A stretch of 64,000 bases of DNA from Prorocentrum cordatum (GCA_963575745.1 CAUYUJ010020740.1:77501-141500); one strand, 5' to 3'. Shown: positions 45,273-56,345, numbered from the stretch's first letter. Notes: generated from the sequence alone by a model not told the origin. Translations and numbers: made by a program.

Positions 45273-48200
45273 ATGCCTGTATTAGTCAGCAGCTTGCCTG
45301 TTCATCACGGCCAAGTGCGGCCACCACCGAATGCTGACCCTAGAAGCCAGTTCTTCGTGGAGTCCTTCAATGCCAACCGTGGCATCCGTACGCTGAAGGA
45401 AAAGATACAGGCTTCGGCAGCGACCATCTTCGTCGCGCAAGAAGTTGGATTCCATGATGATGATAATGATGATTTTGTTGCTTGGGCAGGTCGTCGTGGG
45501 TGGAAGTGTCTTACCAGCCCTGGCGCTAAGTCCAAGGGAACAACGCCCACGCAAGGTGTTGCTGTACTTGCTAGGGATCACGTTGGACTTCGGGGACCAG
45601 GTTGCGCCCACGCTGTCCTTCACCATCGCCGCGCACTGCACGCTGTTGTGCACCTTCCTGGACGGCCACCGTTGCACATCGTCTGTTTCTACTTGGTGGT
45701 CAACCAGGGCATCAAGGGCAGGAATGCGCGTATCCTGGCTCAGATCGGCACGAGGGTTTCCGGGATTGCCGACCCCGTCGTCCTGGTTGGCGACTGGAAT
45801 GCCACGCCGAGGGACATCGAGGAGTCAGGCTTCCCGAGAGTAGCCAAGATGGTACTTGTGGCCCCGTCCCTGCCCACATGCATTACACCCGAGTCTAGCC
45901 GTGCGATTGATTTCTTTGCTGTCAACATTGTTGCTAAGAGGTTGCTCGAGTCCGTCCACGTGGACACCTCATGGCCGAAGCGTCCTCACCGTACTATTTC
46001 ACTGGGCCTCTCTACGGAAGGCCTAAGGCAGCAGTACATGGTATACACGGTGGCAAAGATGTGTGGGACCGAACGTTTCATTGGTCCTGCACGAGAAGGC
46101 TCTGACTGGCAGTGCCCCGCAGCGATGGCTGAGGCGGCCGTCGATGCGAGTCGCCAGAAGCCTGTTCGTGAAGCATGGTGCATTTTGTCGCGAGCGTGGG
46201 CCACCTTCGCCCATGCCGCCGAGAAGGAGGTCAGTGCAGTCACTGGCCAGTGTACGTCCAGCAGCGCCTCGTGGGGAGCGCCGCCCAAAGCTAGATGGGT
46301 TGACTACAATCACCGCCCCGAGACAGTTGCTGAAGCCAAGGCAATCTCTCGCGGCTGGACATGGCTAACGCAGTCCCTGGACAATTTGTGCGAGCTCATG
46401 AGGCCCAAGCACGCCGCGGTACGTTGTTTGGAAGCCGAGCTGGATGTGTTTTCTTCCGCTGAGCATTTCGGGCAGGGTCTATGCGCACGTTTGGATGCCA
46501 GTGTTCTTGAGGCGCGGGTCGCTGTGGGTAATGCCTTACTTAGTGCAGCTGGAGCCCAAGGCCCGCCACCAGCACCGTCCACAGCACATTTACGCTCTGA
46601 AGTGGCCCCTGCGGCCGCTACCGTGGTTGGTCCCTCAGGCCAGGAAGGATTGCAAGTTGATGGCCTGTCCCCTGATCAGTTTGACGAGCCTGACATCGAC
46701 CAGGACGATTTCTTTGGCATCAATGCGCAGCTCGGGGGCCAGACTGGAACCGTGACTCAGGACGATGATTTCGAGACCTGCGTCGCCCCTCGGATCCACC
46801 GTGGCAGCCACCGAGCTGCTCAAATTCTTGAGAAGTACCGTCGAGACATTGCAGCTGATGCACGCAAGGCCGAGCTGGATGAAGTAAAGGATGATCGCCA
46901 ACGGTGGCAGGACTGGTGCGACGCGGCATCGTCCAATGGTGCACGAGGACTTCACCGCGCTACCCGAGTTCCCAATGCACCTCACCCTACGGTAGTTCGT
47001 ACTGCTGGAGGGCTTACGGCACATCCTCATGATATCGCCGAGGCCGGGGTTCGCAAGTATGAGAAGCTCTGGCATGCTAGCCGGGTTCCGAGCCAAGCCT
47101 GGACGCCTGACAGGTCGGCAATGGACAGGGCCAGCGCGGACATGATCCGCGACGTGGCCAACAGCTTCCCGCACGCCACAACGGCCAGTCTTGATCGAGT
47201 GCATCCTCGTCACTTCGGGCTACTTCCTCGCGCTGCGCTCGACACCGTGGCAGCGCTGTTCGAGGCGTGCGAACGGATTGGTCGATTGCCTCGCCAGTTA
47301 TGTTTCATTGTCATGCCCATGCTTGCGAAGCCTGACCAGGGCCACCGTCTGATAATATTGTACTCGGGCATGTACCGTGTCTGGCAGAGGCTTCGTCGCC
47401 GCGACCTCGATGGCCTTCACCAGCAGCTGCGCCGCCCGTACTGGGGCGCCCTGGCAGGCCGTAGTGCATTCAACCTGTCTTGGCTGCAGGCTGCGCGCAG
47501 TGAGGCTGAGGCCAGCCAGAACAATTATAGCCTTTTGATTCTGATGGACTACAGCAAGTTCTATGAGGGCATCCCGCTGGAGGTATTACGTGGTCGCCTC
47601 CTTGCCTGCGGCATGCCCACGCCGATTCTCAAGTTAATTTTCAACACGTGGCAGTCCCCGCGTATCATTCGCCTGGGCCTGCACCACAGTTGCACAGTCT
47701 TGTTCGCCACTTTCGGGCCACCAGCAGGCTGTGCATCTTCTGATGTTGCGGTTCGAGCCTTCACGATCACAGAGTACGACCAGTTTGTGCGCCGCAACCG
47801 CCCGTCGGTCGATTTCATGAGCTACATCGACGACACTGGGGTCCACGTGAGCGGCCATGACCGAGACATCGTTGCAGGCGTCGCGATCCAAGCGGGTGTG
47901 CAGTTCCAAGCAGTTTCGAGACGACTTCAGGCCACTCTCAATGATAAGGTCGCCGTCGTGGCCAGTGATAGTGCCCCTGGCATGGAGGTGACCACGAAGC
48001 TCGGCCTCGCCAAAGATATGTCCAAGCCAGCGGCCGCCTACCTCGGCGCGGACTTCGCCTGCGGACGGCGACGGGCGCAAGCCCGCACCGCTGGCAAGAG
48101 GAAGATGCGTTTGAGGAAGTCCTCCCAGCGCCTGGCCAAGGCGGCCAAGCACAAGTCCATGAGGAAGCCCGACGAGAGGCTCGGAAGAGTCTACACCACT

Positions 48201-50316
48201 GGAATCAAGATGGCAGCTCACTACGGGTCGAGGTCAACGGCGTCGACGACCAGGAGTTGCTCGCCATCCGTCGCCAGGCCTTGTCCTACCTGGCGCCCGC
48301 GACGAGGGGTGCGAGCTTGCGCGCCAAGCTGGCCTTGCACGGTGAGCCCGCGGCGCGTGAGGCCATGGCGCCCGCGCTCCAGTGGTCTAAGCATGCTGTG
48401 GCTTTCCCGTCTGATGCACTCGTAGGCCTAACTGAATTAGAACGTATGTGGGACCGCGTTTTTTCCCCAGGCTCAGTCGGATGCGTCCTGGGCCCAAACT
48501 CGCGGACCGATCTCCAGGATCCCGCTTTGCCTTGCTCGCGTAAGGTGGAAGCCTGTGTCGGCCACCGAGTGGATCGACCAGGATGGCATCACCATCCAGC
48601 TCACGCAACGCTCCCCTGCGATGCTAGGTAAAATGTTCAGCACCGCGTTCCAGGCTGCCCATGAGAAGCCGCTTGGGGAGAAGTGGGGGTTTGCTGAAGG
48701 AGTTAGGGCCAACCTGGACGTGGTCAGGTCTTGCCTCAGGTCCAAGACTAAGTATAACAAGTACCAGAAATATTTAGTTCAAGCTGCTGTCTGCGACTGT
48801 TTGTGGACAGAACAGCTTGCACATGACAATGGCTATGTCACTCTCCGAGCTGGCCGATGTGAATGCGGCGAGCCTGACACCACCCATCATCGGCTTTTTT
48901 GTTGCCAGCTCCCAGCTGTAGCCCAGGCCCGCGAGGAGGCGGAAGTGCCTTTGACTTTCCTGGACGAAGCTCGGGAGGACCCTGGCAGTTTACTCCATTT
49001 GAAAGGTGTCGTCTCGGTGTTCCCAGGGGACATCCCTCTTGTCAAAGGGGCCCCCGAGGCCATGGTCCTGGACGGTCTTGGGGAGGCTGTTCCCGATCTG
49101 GAGCCTGAGAAGTCTGTGCAATTTGTTGGTCATAGCGATAACTTACATATCGCGGTGGACGGCAGTAGCACCATGCCGGTTTTGTCTTGTTTTCAGCGTG
49201 CTGCGTATGCGGTAGTTCTGTGTGACCCCCAGGCCGAGGCTACCTTTTCGGTAGTGCGCGGCACTGTGCCTGTAGTTTTTCCGCAGTCCCCCGCGATGGC
49301 CGAAAATTTCTCGATCGCTGTCGCCTGCCAGATCGCCGATCGCAGTCCCTACATGCATGCCGATTGTAAAGCAGCAGTAAGTCAGGCCCTCCTTCCTGAG
49401 CACGAACAGCTTCGTGCGAGCAAGGTGTTCGCTGGCGTATCGGCCTTCGCCCGTTCCCTCAGTGGACACTGCCGCATCAGGTCCATCCAGCATGTCAAAA
49501 GCCCATCGAAGCGAGGGCGAGATATATAATTTGCCGCTTGTGGAGCGGGCGCCCGCGAAAGGTAACCGTGCTGCTGATCTCCACGCCAAGGAGGCTCTTA
49601 AGATGCACGCTCCCATCGGACCCGAGGCAGCCAATCGCCTAGAGTCTGAAGTAGAGACCGCCAGGCATTTTGTCAAACTTGCAGCTAGTGTGCTACCAGC
49701 CTTCCAGTCCCGAGCGAAGCGCGTCAGGCCCTTCGCCCGTCACCGTTCTGTAAAGTCAGCTCCTGGGTGGCACGAGTGGGAGAGTGGATTGCTTGGTATG
49801 CAGTGCAAGCATTGTCTGGTGGTCGCCCATGAGGGTACCCCCCAGGAGGCTCTGGGTTGCTCTGGGGCCCCCGATTTCGTTCGTCAGGTCGTCCGCCGTT
49901 CCCTGGGGCACCTGATTGTTGGTGTGGCCTCTCACGAGATCCACCCCAGAGCCCCAGAGCCATCGCAAGCCAAGTTGAGTAGGCTTCAGTTTTTGTGCGT
50001 TCGTTGCGGCTGCTGGGCCCAGAGGTGCTCCCGTAATCTTGACAAGGAGTGCCAACGACCCTCTAGGAAGGGACGCGAGGTACTAAGTAAGTACTCGCGA
50101 GGCCTGGGCCCCAGCAGTCGTGTCCGTCAATTGATTGATAGAGCTGCTGCGGTCACTGCAATGTCTGTGGTTCCCAAGCCGCGGTCTAAGACTCTTGCCT
50201 GTACGTCTGTTCCCTCGGCCCATTCGAGTGCCCCCACCGTCCCTGAGCACGAGAGACGGATGGCCGCCCTTGCTGAGCGAGTGCGAGCCAAGGAGGCCCT
50301 CCAGGCTGAGAAGTAG
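45273..50316 (+). CDS. Retrotransposon ORF2 polyprotein (endonuclease, RT, RNase H), frameshifted
   Basis: About 1,680 codons if three single-base shifts are allowed for. Residues 30-245 are an endonuclease/exonuclease/phosphatase domain with Asn33, Glu57 (AQEVG), Asp174 and Asn176 (GDWNATP), Asp213 (AIDFF) and His239 (RPHR). The RT spans roughly 590-900: DRVHPRHFGLLP, LIILYSGMYRVWQR, motif A LILMDYSKFYE (Asp759), motif B GPPAGC (815-820), and motif C YIDD (851-854), all intact. Then come a Cys/His cluster (CECGEPDTTHHRLFCC, about 48862-48909), and RNase H with Asp (49158), Glu (49302), Asp (49362) and Asp (49576). A terminal Cys finger (LCVRCGCWAQRCS, about 49995-50040) ends it. Frame changes: one base lost in GGG at 48225-48227, one gained near 48459-48471, one gained in AAAA at 49497-49500. 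The start codon sits one base after the ORF1 stop, suggesting coupled re-initiation. Confidence 0.9.
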
Positions 50317-50469
50317 TTTTGGGTCGTGGCACCCCGTCGCGGGCCCTGGTCAGAGTGTGGGGAGCTCTATCCTCCAGGGTAACAAATCCCTCTCCGAAGG
50401 GTGCCACTTCCCCCCCTTTGTTTGTTTTAGTCTTGCGAGACTCTTCCCCTCGGGGCTGTCCTAACCTAG
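50317..50469 (+). other. 3' untranslated region of the retrotransposon
   Basis: Follows the ORF2 TAG (50314-50316) and ends at the right target-site duplication. No poly(A) or simple-repeat tail, so reverse transcription presumably began at the 3' terminus itself. Confidence 0.7.
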
Positions 50470-50486
50470 CCCCTGCCCCTACACCT
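50470..50486 (+). repeat. Right target-site duplication (17 bp)
   Basis: CCCCTGCCCCTACACCT, a perfect match to 44020-44036. The flanks beyond the two copies differ, as expected of a target duplication. Confidence 0.85.
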
Positions 50487-51306
50487 GTAATCTTGGGAAG
50501 GCCCTGCGGTCGGTGCCGCCGACCCTGAAGGGGGACGACGACGGCGGCGGCGTTGGCGACGACGACGACACCGCTGACGCTCTGGCGCACTTTTTGGATC
50601 TCGCTTGGGGCCTCCTGGGCTCTGTCGGAGGGCCTCTTGGGGACTTCCGGGGAAGCGTCGTGGTCACTGGGAGCCACCTCGGAGCGGATCTGAGGCGCCC
50701 TGGCGGCATGTGGGAACACCCCGCAACAGCAGACAAGAGTGAGGACGGTGCCTCCGGGGGGGATCCAGGAGGAGGGGGGGTGGTCTCTCGTCCACGGGAG
50801 GGAGGCGGGGGGAGAGGTCTTGAGTTCCCCTTTGTCCACGGGGGGACCACCCCCTTTTGTCCCATTTGTCCACAGGGCGAACCCCGGGGGGAGGTCACAA
50901 CCCCCGGGGCCCCCCTGGGACCCGGACCCCACCTCGGGTCTCCGCCTGGAGGGTCCCTCGCCGGACCCCCCCCTGTCTTGAGCTCCCCTGCCCACAGGGA
51001 GACCCACCCACTTTTGCCCCCCTTCTTCTCCGGAGGGGGTCACGACCCTGGGGACCCCCCGCCCTTAACCCCCCCCCTACTGGGCAGGGAAGGGATCAAA
51101 GGGAAGGGCTTCCCTTCAAATCGATTACGACGTTGTTTGCTTTCCGTTTGGCTGGATCGCTTGAGTGGGAGGGCCCAGGGTGAAGGGGGGAGCGGCGACG
51201 GCGACGGCGACGACGACCCAAACGAAAACACGTCTAACACACGCCGTCAGGGACAGCAAACGGGGTAACAGGAAACGGCCAGATCGAGACAACAAACGCA
51301 CATGTT
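50487..51306. other. G/C-run-rich intergenic sequence
   Basis: Short GGCCTCTTGGGG fragments at 50600-50650. 50750-51080 is dominated by G and C runs with TTTGTCCAC words. GAC repeats occur at 50535-50570 and 51185-51215. No gene. Confidence 0.45.
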
Positions 51307-51391
51307 GTTGCAGTGCAGTTTTGTTCGGCTTCCGCGTTCAACGCAGCACCCAGTTGTTTGCGTTGGAAATATTCGGCTGCTGCACTGCAAC
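51307..51391. repeat. 12-bp inverted repeat
   Basis: GTTGCAGTGCAG (51307-51318) pairs with CTGCACTGCAAC (51380-51391). The 51300-51540 stretch is rich in GCAGTGCAG and GTTGCAG words. Confidence 0.7.
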
Positions 51392-52339
51392 TTTTTGTTT
51401 TGGGCCTTGTGTTCCTCGTCTGTGGTGCTTGTTCGCGGTTATTCCGCAACCAGTTGCAGAACAAATGCAGTGCAGCTTTTTCGCGTTGCAGAACATTGCC
51501 GTGCAGTCTTTTTCCCGGCCGTTGCAGTCTCTTCGTTTGGACCCCATGGTGGGTCGGTTATCCCGTTTTGGTGTTATTTGGTTTAGTCTTCCCTGGCGCC
51601 GACAGGGCCGGTGGATTTTCAGTAATTTTCAGATTGGTGATCACATTCCAGTGTGTATTGGTGGTTGTCGTCGAAGCAGTGTTTGTTTTTACTCGTTTAC
51701 GTTCTTGTTTATTGTATTCTGCCGCGAGGCGAAGGTGTAATTTTCGTATTCTTTCGTTGGCGGTGTCGTCGACGGGGTGAACAGGGCAATGGAAGGGGGG
51801 GAAGAGGAGGTCTGAGGCGGCTGATGATGAGGGGAGGAGGAGGATCGAGGTTTCCGTGCGTTCTGGTGTGTTCAGTTGGCCTCTTCAGGCCCTCAGAGGC
51901 ATCCAGGCACCTCTAGGAAGGGGAGGGAGCATGATTACACCTTTGCGGCAGAAGATATAAACAGTTTCACACTGTGGCGGAAAGAGGGGCATAAACGGAA
52001 ACATCTAGAGTGATCATGCAGACAACGGGAAATATCGGCAATAATGGGAGATAACGGGAGCTAGCGGGAGTCAATATGAGGCAGTGGGAGACAACGAGAG
52101 ACAACAGGAGAACACGGGAGACAGTGGGAGACAACAGGCGACAGCGTGAGACAATTGGAGACAATGGCGCTACGGTTGCCCTATGTGTCTTCGAAACATT
52201 GTTTAGGACCCTTACACAAGCTGTTTAGGACAAAAACTGAAGTGGAGGCCGAGGGGGAGGATCGAGGTTTTCGTGTCTTTGGGTTTCAGATGTTAGCCTC
52301 CAGGGGCATCTGGAGGTCCCAGAAGGCCTCTGGGGGGGA
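51392..52339. other. Intergenic with a ~10-bp GGGAGACAAC minisatellite
   Basis: 52017-52170 is a degenerate 10-11 bp repeat (GGGAGACAAC, GGGAGATAAC). A GGATCGAGGTTTTCGTG stretch near 52258 repeats one near 51840. No gene. Confidence 0.55.
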
Positions 52340-52570
52340 GCACCGCTGCCATAATCGGCATGTCTCGTCGCGCCGATGGCAGCGCGGTCACGACGGTGGA
52401 CTGGAGGCCAAACCGCTCGGCCGATGCCATGGCCAAGGCGGCTGTCGGTTGCCTGCTGCCGCGCGTCGCAGCCCAGCGCCTCCTCAAGACCGCGGAGAAG
52501 CTTGGAGCGCACGAGGCCGCGGTCTTCGGGTCCACGACTGACGCGGCGAACAACCACGTGAAGGTAAAAC
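52340..52570 (+). pseudogene. C-terminal RNase H relic
   Basis: The plus frame reads SRRADGSAVTTVDWRPNRSADAMAKAAV (split here as SRRADGSAVTTVDW and RPNRSADAMAKAAV) followed by LGAHEAAVFGSTTDAANNHVK. RPNRSADAMAKAA fits the last RNase H motif (G/R-N-x-x-A-D-x-x-A-K), and the trailing helix is the type seen after RNase H in dinoflagellate LINEs. The frame loses protein character after about 52570. No upstream RNase H motif is left. It is a short relic of another element family. Confidence 0.55.
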
Positions 52571-53149
52571 TCGGCCCGGGCGGCCGCCCGCGGCGCGTGC
52601 TTGAGTGTGACGCCGCCCCCGCGCGGCGGCCGAGGGCGCAGGCTCGCGGGCAGAGCGCGTGCCGCCGCGGTGCTCGCTGCCTCGGCGGCTCGGGCCGCGG
52701 CGGGCGCGGCCGCCACGAAGGGGTCGTTCGTGCGGCTCGTGCGGCCGCGATGCGGCCTTCCTCCGCGCCGCCGGCTGCCGAGCGGATGGCTGTTCTGAGG
52801 GCGCGCGTGCGGGCCAGGCTGGGCGCCCCGCCGCAGCCCGTCCGGCTGCGACTCACTTGGTGCCGCGGGCCCTCGTGGGCGCGCGCGCCCCCCCCGCGCG
52901 CTGAAGCTCCGAGCGCCTCTCTCAGATCAAGAGGAAGAGTGAGGAGTGGCGCGGCGCATTGCCGATGCATCGGTGCTGTGGCGCGATCCCTAGCCTGCTC
53001 ATCTCCATCCCGTCGTCGCCGATGCATCGCTGGTGCGTCGCTGGTGCGGCCAGACCCTCAGACCCCATCATGGCCCAAACCACATTTAAAACATCTCCAA
53101 ACGAGGAGGAGGAAGAGGAGGGGGAGGAAACCCAATATTCACCATCGAT
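52571..53149. other. GC-rich intergenic sequence
   Basis: No gene recognised. CCGATGCATCG words at 52960-53035 recall those at 41430 and 60200-60330. Confidence 0.45.
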
Positions 53150-53950
53150 GTTGGAGCACACCCTTCCTTCAAGCTTCCTCTTCATAGGCCCCTGCAAGGG
53201 TTCATTTCCACTGATGGAGTTGCCTCGCTCGGGGACAACTGTGCGGAAATCCTGAAGCGCACCGAAGCACCATTTTCAGCATTTCAGCGCCACGAGTTAA
53301 CCTGACTGTTGCGTCTCGGCGATCTTGAATCGTGCCAGAACGCGAATCCTGGGACTGCAGCGTCGCGAATCAACGTAAGTGGTGCGCCCTGACCATCATG
53401 AGTCGCTTCAAAAACAGCATTTCTGGTACGGTGGCCATGCAATCAGTGAAGCCGTTGCTGTTTATGGCAACGAGCGCGCGCGGCGCTCGGGCCAGAGCCA
53501 CATTTTGAACATGAGCCGTCCTCAATTCGAGAAGCTCATGCGAACTTGCAGAAAGAATGTGTGCGGCGCTAAGGCGAAATCCACATCATTTAAAACGGCC
53601 TGCTCTCGATCCATGACATTTGCACTTGTTCAACGAATGCGCGCGGCCCTAAGGCGAGAACCACATTTTGAAAACGATCTGCCCTCAATCCGTGTAGTTT
53701 CCACATTGTTGGTTACAGCACACACACGCCTTCAATCCGTGTTTCTTTCTCCATTTGTTTGAGACGAGTCTGCGCGGCCCTAAGGCGAGAGCCATATTTG
53801 TGAAACGACCAGCTCTAAATCAGTGAAGCTGCCATCAACTTGTAACCTTCAGGGTCACAATGGTGCGGAAGTCTCAGGCCCAACGCCTTGCCCGCCCGTT
53901 CGGTTGGCCTCGCGGCGCGACAGGGAGAGGTTATCGGTAAGGAAAATAAC
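53150..53950. repeat. Composite repeat element, copy 1 (with 81-bp units)
   Basis: Head: CTTCCTCTTCATAGGCCCCT (from about 53174) to about 53380. Middle: about four degenerate 81-bp units with GCGCGGCGCTAAGGCGAGAG and CCACATTTTGAAAA. Tail: about 53815-53950, with AGGGTCACAATGGTGCGGAAG and GCGCGACAGGGAGA. A collinear copy follows at 54480-55400. Confidence 0.8.
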
Positions 53951-54479
53951 CGAGGAGAGGGAGCAGGAGGAGGAGCAGGAGGAGGAGGAGGAGGCGGAAG
54001 AGGATAATGAGGAGGAAGAGGAGGAGGAGGGGGAGGAGAACGGGAGAACAGGAGGAAGAAGACTCCTGGCAGGCAGGTCGGGCACAGACACAGAAGGACA
54101 ATGAGGAGCAGGAGGAGGAGGAGGAGGGAGAGCATGAGGAGGAGGAGGAGGAGGAGGAGGAGGAACGAGGAGGAAAAAGAGAAGGGAGAAGGGGGGGTAT
54201 CGGAGTTGGACGGGTAGGGGGAGGGAGGAGGAGGACGGGCCGGTGAGAGGGGGCGCGGCCGTGGCCAAGACACAAAGTGGACCTCAAGACTGAGAGTTCT
54301 GTCTCCCCCTGTGGCGACTGCGCCGGGGAAGCACGAGTCTGGAGTGTTTGATATGGATAAGGGGGTGGAGAGGAGGAGGAGGAGTTGGAGGAGTAGTAGT
54401 AGTAGCAGGAGGAGGAGGAGGAAGAAGAGGATGAGGAGGAGGACCAGCGTAAATCCAAGAGTCATCAATGATGTTGGAA
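53951..54479. repeat. GGA/GAG block between composite elements
   Basis: GAGGAGGAG-rich at 53950-54180 and 54360-54440. No gene. Confidence 0.8.
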
Positions 54480-55400
54480 TTCGCCCTCCCTCCAAGCTCC
54501 CTCTTCATAGGCCCCTACAACGGTTAATTTCCATTGAGGGAACTGCGTCGTTGGAAGGCAATCGTTTGAAGACCCTGAAGCATGCCAATACATGGTTCTC
54601 GGGATTTTAACGCCACGGGTCAACCTGACTTTGCGTCTTGACGATCCAGAATCGTGCCAAAAGGCCATTTACACCGCGAACCAACATAATTGTTTGCACC
54701 CGCCGAATCCCTAATCATTCCAAAACACTATTCTGGTACGTTGATCATGTGAGTCCGTGGAACTTTTCCAATCTTTGAAGCGAATGTGCGCGGCGCTAAA
54801 GTGAGAGCCACATTCTGAAACATATTCGACCCCAATCCGTGAAACTCTTGCAACTTTCAGAATCGAATGTGCGCGGCGCTATGGCGAGAGCCACATTTAA
54901 AAAACCACCGGCCCTCAATCCGTGAAGCCGTTTGCACAGGTTCAAGCCGTGAAGTTCTTGCAAGTTTTGTTTAACGAATGTGCACGGCGCTAAACCGAGA
55001 GCCACATGTTGAACACGACCCGCCCTCAATACGTGAGACTGTTGCAAAGTTTTGAAACGAATGTACGCATCGCTAAGGCGAGAGCCACATTTTGAAAACC
55101 ACCCACCCTCAATCCGTGACGCTCTTGGCAATGTTTCAACGAATGTCCGCAGCGCTAAGCGAGAGCAACATTTTGAAAACCACCCGCCCTCAATCCGTGA
55201 AGTTCTTGCACATGTTTGAAGCGAGTGCGCGCGGCGCTAAGGCGAGAGCCACATTATGAAAACCAGCCGCCCTCAATCCGTGAAATTGTCGCCACTTTAA
55301 GCTTCAGAGTTAAAGTGGTGAGGCAGACTCAGGCGAAACGCCCGGCCCGCCCTAAAAACTGGCTTCGGGGTGCGACAGGGAGATGTTGGTTCGAAGGCAT
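54480..55400. repeat. Composite repeat element, copy 2 (81-bp units)
   Basis: Head with CTCCCTCTTCATAGGCCCCT (about 54498) aligned to copy 1. Six units start near 54785, 54866, 54976, 55060, 55141 and 55219 (period 81, one enlarged). Tail with GTTAAAGTGGTGAGGCAGAC and GTGCGACAGGGAGA to about 55385. A further tail fragment (GGTGCGACAGGGAAAC) lies at 55559. Confidence 0.85.
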
Positions 55401-55830
55401 TACGGCAGGTGCCGCCGACCCTGAAGACGACGAAGATCAAAAGGAGTGAGGGGGTGCAGGGGGAGGAGGAGGAGGAGGAGTGGAAGGGGAGGAGGAGGAA
55501 GGGGTGCAGGAGGTGGATGAGGGAGTAAGAGGGGGGAGGGCAGGAGAAGGAGGAGGAGGGTGCGACAGGGAAACAATTATCTATAAGGGAAAGGAATGGG
55601 AGACGATGAGGAGAAGGAGGAGGAGGAGGAGGACCACTCCTTGCAGGAAAGAATAATGGAAAAGGAGGAGGAGTAGGAGTTCAGAGCCGTGACGGGGCCG
55701 AAGTGGGCCAGAACAGGCGTCGGAGGAGGAGTCGGAGGAGGAGGAGGAGAAGGAGGAGGAAGAGGACGAGGACGAGGAGGAGGAGGAGGAGGAGGAGGAG
55801 GAGGAGGAGGAGGAGGGGGGAGCAGATCAA
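55401..55830. repeat. GGA-rich microsatellite
   Basis: GGA runs near 55460-55500, 55605-55635 and 55735-55815. GGTGCCGCCGACCCTGAAG at 55408-55426 is identical to 50512-50530. Confidence 0.85.
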
Positions 55831-56199
55831 TGCTGAGGGCCCGAGGTCCTCTGTGGAGGAGGAGCCCTGCGCCCTCCGCTCCGAGGCCGCCAGCTCCGCG
55901 GGCGAGTCCCCGTCCAGGGAGCGAGGGCTCTCGGACGAGGAGGAGCGCGCGTTGGGGGGCGGTGGCTCCGTCTCAGGGGCAGCGTTGAGGTCGTCGTCGG
56001 CGGCGGCGTCAGCGGAGGCGGCAGCGGCAGCGGTGGACTCGGCCTCTCAGGGGCAATGTTTGGGGGGTTGGTTCTCGTCGGTTCGCGGTTCTCTGGCTTC
56101 GGGATGCGTATTAGCGGCTGTGCCTCGCCGAGAGCGTTGGATCGTCCCGAACGGCGCAGGAGGGCTGAGTCATCGATTTGTGGGCCTAGAACCACGAGG
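55831..56199. other. GC-rich intergenic sequence
   Basis: No gene recognised. Confidence 0.4.
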
Positions 56200-56345
56200 G
56201 AACGGTGCGGGGGATAGGCTCAGGGGGGACGCATCGACTTCCAATCGCCCATTCGTCGCCGATGGGGCCTTGATGGTCCACACCACTCAGGGGCATGCGG
56301 ATTCGCCATTGGGGGCCTATCGCCGATCTATTGCCGATTCCAGCT
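56200..56345 (+). repeat. Dispersed repeat, copy 1 (partner at 60176-60332)
   Basis: Shares GGATAGGCTC, GCATCGAC, CCAATCGCCCAT, TCGCCGATGGGG and CGCCGAT words in the same order with 60176-60332. Confidence 0.65.

Larger units (their letters stand above)
44037..50469 (+). mobile_element. Full-length non-LTR retrotransposon starting with a spliced leader
   Basis: A 6.4-kb element: spliced leader, 113-nt leader, ORF1 (zinc finger and coiled coil), ORF2 (endonuclease, RT, RNase H, zinc fingers), then a 153-nt 3' region ending CTGTCCTAACCTAG. It is bounded by a perfect 17-bp direct repeat. There are no long terminal repeats and no poly(A) or simple-repeat tail. The endonuclease plus RT order is that of LINE-type elements that insert by target-primed reverse transcription. 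The exact duplication and near-intact frames imply a recent insertion. Confidence 0.93.

Noticed and set aside
48555-49529. Separate protein starting at 48555
   Set aside because: Continuous in sense with ORF2 after correcting an upstream single-base shift; it is the RNase H part, not an independent gene.
49414-50316. Separate 300-residue protein
   Set aside because: Protein character begins only at about 49497, after the third shift; it is the end of ORF2.
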